A stretch of 64,000 nucleotides of DNA from positions 1 through 64,000 of the forward strand of contig NZ_JACCFF010000003.1 in NCBI RefSeq assembly GCF_013449725.1, in the 5' to 3' direction. This DNA is from Mycobacteroides sp. LB1. GTDB lineage: Bacteria; Actinomycetota; Actinomycetes; Mycobacteriales; Mycobacteriaceae. The position numbers and the translations under genes were made by a program. How positions within the stretch are numbered: position 1 is the stretch's first letter; every line of letters starts with the position of its first letter. The notes beneath the pieces were generated by a model. That model saw nothing but the letters and a program-made list of their open reading frames with translations. It did no database searches and was not told where the DNA came from. Below, piece after piece: positions 63,363 through 64,000 of this stretch.

Positions 63363-64000
63363 ATGTCCGAACACTTTGACGTGCTCATTGTCGGCGCCGG
63401 CATCTCCGGAATCAGCGCGGCCTGGCACATTCAGAACCGCTGCCCGTCCAAGACCTACGCGGTGCTCGAGGCCCGCGACGATATGGGCGGTACCTGGAAC
63501 CTGTTCAAGTACCCCGGTATCCGGTCTGACTCGGACATGTACACCCTGGGCTTCCGGTTCTCGCCGTGGAACGACAGCCGGACCCTGGCAGACGGCCCGT
63601 CCATCCTCGACTACGTGCACAAGACCGCGGCCAACGCCGGTATCGACGGACACGTCAAGTACCGGCACAAGGTTTTGGGTGCGGCCTGGTCGACCGAGAC
63701 TCAGCAGTGGACCATCCCGGTGGATCGCGACGGCGAAATCGTCGAATACACCTGTTCGTACCTGTTCTGCTGCAGCGGCTACTACGACTACGACCAGGGC
63801 TACCAGCCGGAGTTCCCCGGATTGGCTGATTTCAAGGGCACGGTGGTGCATCCGCAGCATTGGCCCGAGGACCTTGACTACAAGGGCAAGAAGGTCGTGG
63901 TTATCGGCTCCGGCGCCACCGCCGTGACATTGGTGCCGGCGATGGCGCCCGATGTCGGACACATCACCATGCTGCAGCGTTCGCCCACCTACATCCTGTC
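63363..64000 (+). CDS. ethA: EthA-like Baeyer-Villiger monooxygenase, 5' part
   Basis: The first 212 residues of a flavoprotein that continues beyond the window. It tracks M. tuberculosis EthA closely: HFDVLIVGAGISGISAAWHI, YPGIRSDSDMYTLGFRF, CSGYYDYDQGY, the intact fingerprint FKGTVVHPQHWPED and VVIGSGATAVTLVPAMA. EthA oxidises ketones and activates the prodrug ethionamide; MymA is the next closest relative. There is no divergent EthR gene on its left side. It appears to have its own promoter. Confidence 0.85.
   Translation, partial: MSEHFDVLIVGAGISGISAAWHIQNRCPSKTYAVLEARDDMGGTWNLFKYPGIRSDSDMYTLGFRFSPWNDSRTLADGPSILDYVHKTAANAGIDGHVKYRHKVLGAAWSTETQQWTIPVDRDGEIVEYTCSYLFCCSGYYDYDQGYQPEFPGLADFKGTVVHPQHWPEDLDYKGKKVVVIGSGATAVTLVPAMAPDVGHITMLQRSPTYIL

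Overview
The window reads as chromosomal DNA of a rapidly growing mycobacterium, most likely the Mycobacterium abscessus/chelonae group. This rests on high GC with dense GTG/ATG starts, an ESX-type protein end, mycothione reductase, a hemophore-like secreted protein, KshA/KstD/HsaA/HsaC-type steroid genes, mycofactocin-type short-chain dehydrogenases and an EthA-like monooxygenase. I found no tRNA, rRNA, CRISPR array or insertion sequence.

Region 1 (1-13.4 kb). It opens with the 3' end of an EsxH-like gene and a hairpin terminator. A compact three-gene operon follows: a YgiB/YjfM-like anchored protein, a YgiC/YjfC-like ATP-grasp ligase and a DUF350 membrane protein. Next are ansP (asparagine permease), an unknown membrane protein flanked by a decayed duplicate of the hrpA 3' end, hrpA itself, a carotenoid oxygenase divergent from an atypical SDR across a 42-bp dyad, an EspI/MinD-like ATPase and a small secreted protein.

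Region 2 (13.5-26.2 kb). A NarL-type two-component pair, mycothione reductase, small membrane and F420-type proteins, a zinc alcohol dehydrogenase divergent from a TetR, a SRPBCC protein, a hemophore-like protein, a serine beta-lactamase-like esterase, an acyl-CoA dehydrogenase, a lipoprotein with a complete subclass B3 metallo-beta-lactamase signature, a DUF1304 protein and a rhodanese.

Region 3 (26.2-37.7 kb) is an accessory catabolic island: two SDRs, a Baeyer-Villiger monooxygenase, HsaA-like and HsaC-like enzymes, an IclR regulator, an esterase, a small Cys-rich protein, KshA, KstD and a PadR regulator. A 19-bp element repeated upstream of iclR and at the kshA start (17/19 identical) suggests common control. 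Together the genes look like a paralogous steroid (or steroid-like ring) degradation set.

Region 4 (37.7-47.6 kb). MarR, a DUF1254/1214 lipoprotein, a TetR/TauD-type dioxygenase divergon with a clear operator, a TetX/Rox-like flavin monooxygenase with its own TetR and a nested palindromic operator, a secreted alkaline phosphatase, and a three-gene operon (diiron-like PF10118 protein, PDR-type reductase, SDR).

Region 5 (47.6-57 kb). gltB-gltD (glutamate synthase) with a long leader, a 7-bp tandem repeat just after gltD, a possible 46-residue protein, and methionine aminopeptidase divergent from an XRE regulator across two identical 14-bp palindromes, then a PHP-domain phosphoesterase.

Region 6 (57-64 kb) is a second oxidative catabolic operon: TetR, an atypical flavin monooxygenase, a mycofactocin-type SDR, a CYP125-like P450, a HAPMO-like Baeyer-Villiger monooxygenase, and an EthA-like monooxygenase that runs off the window end.
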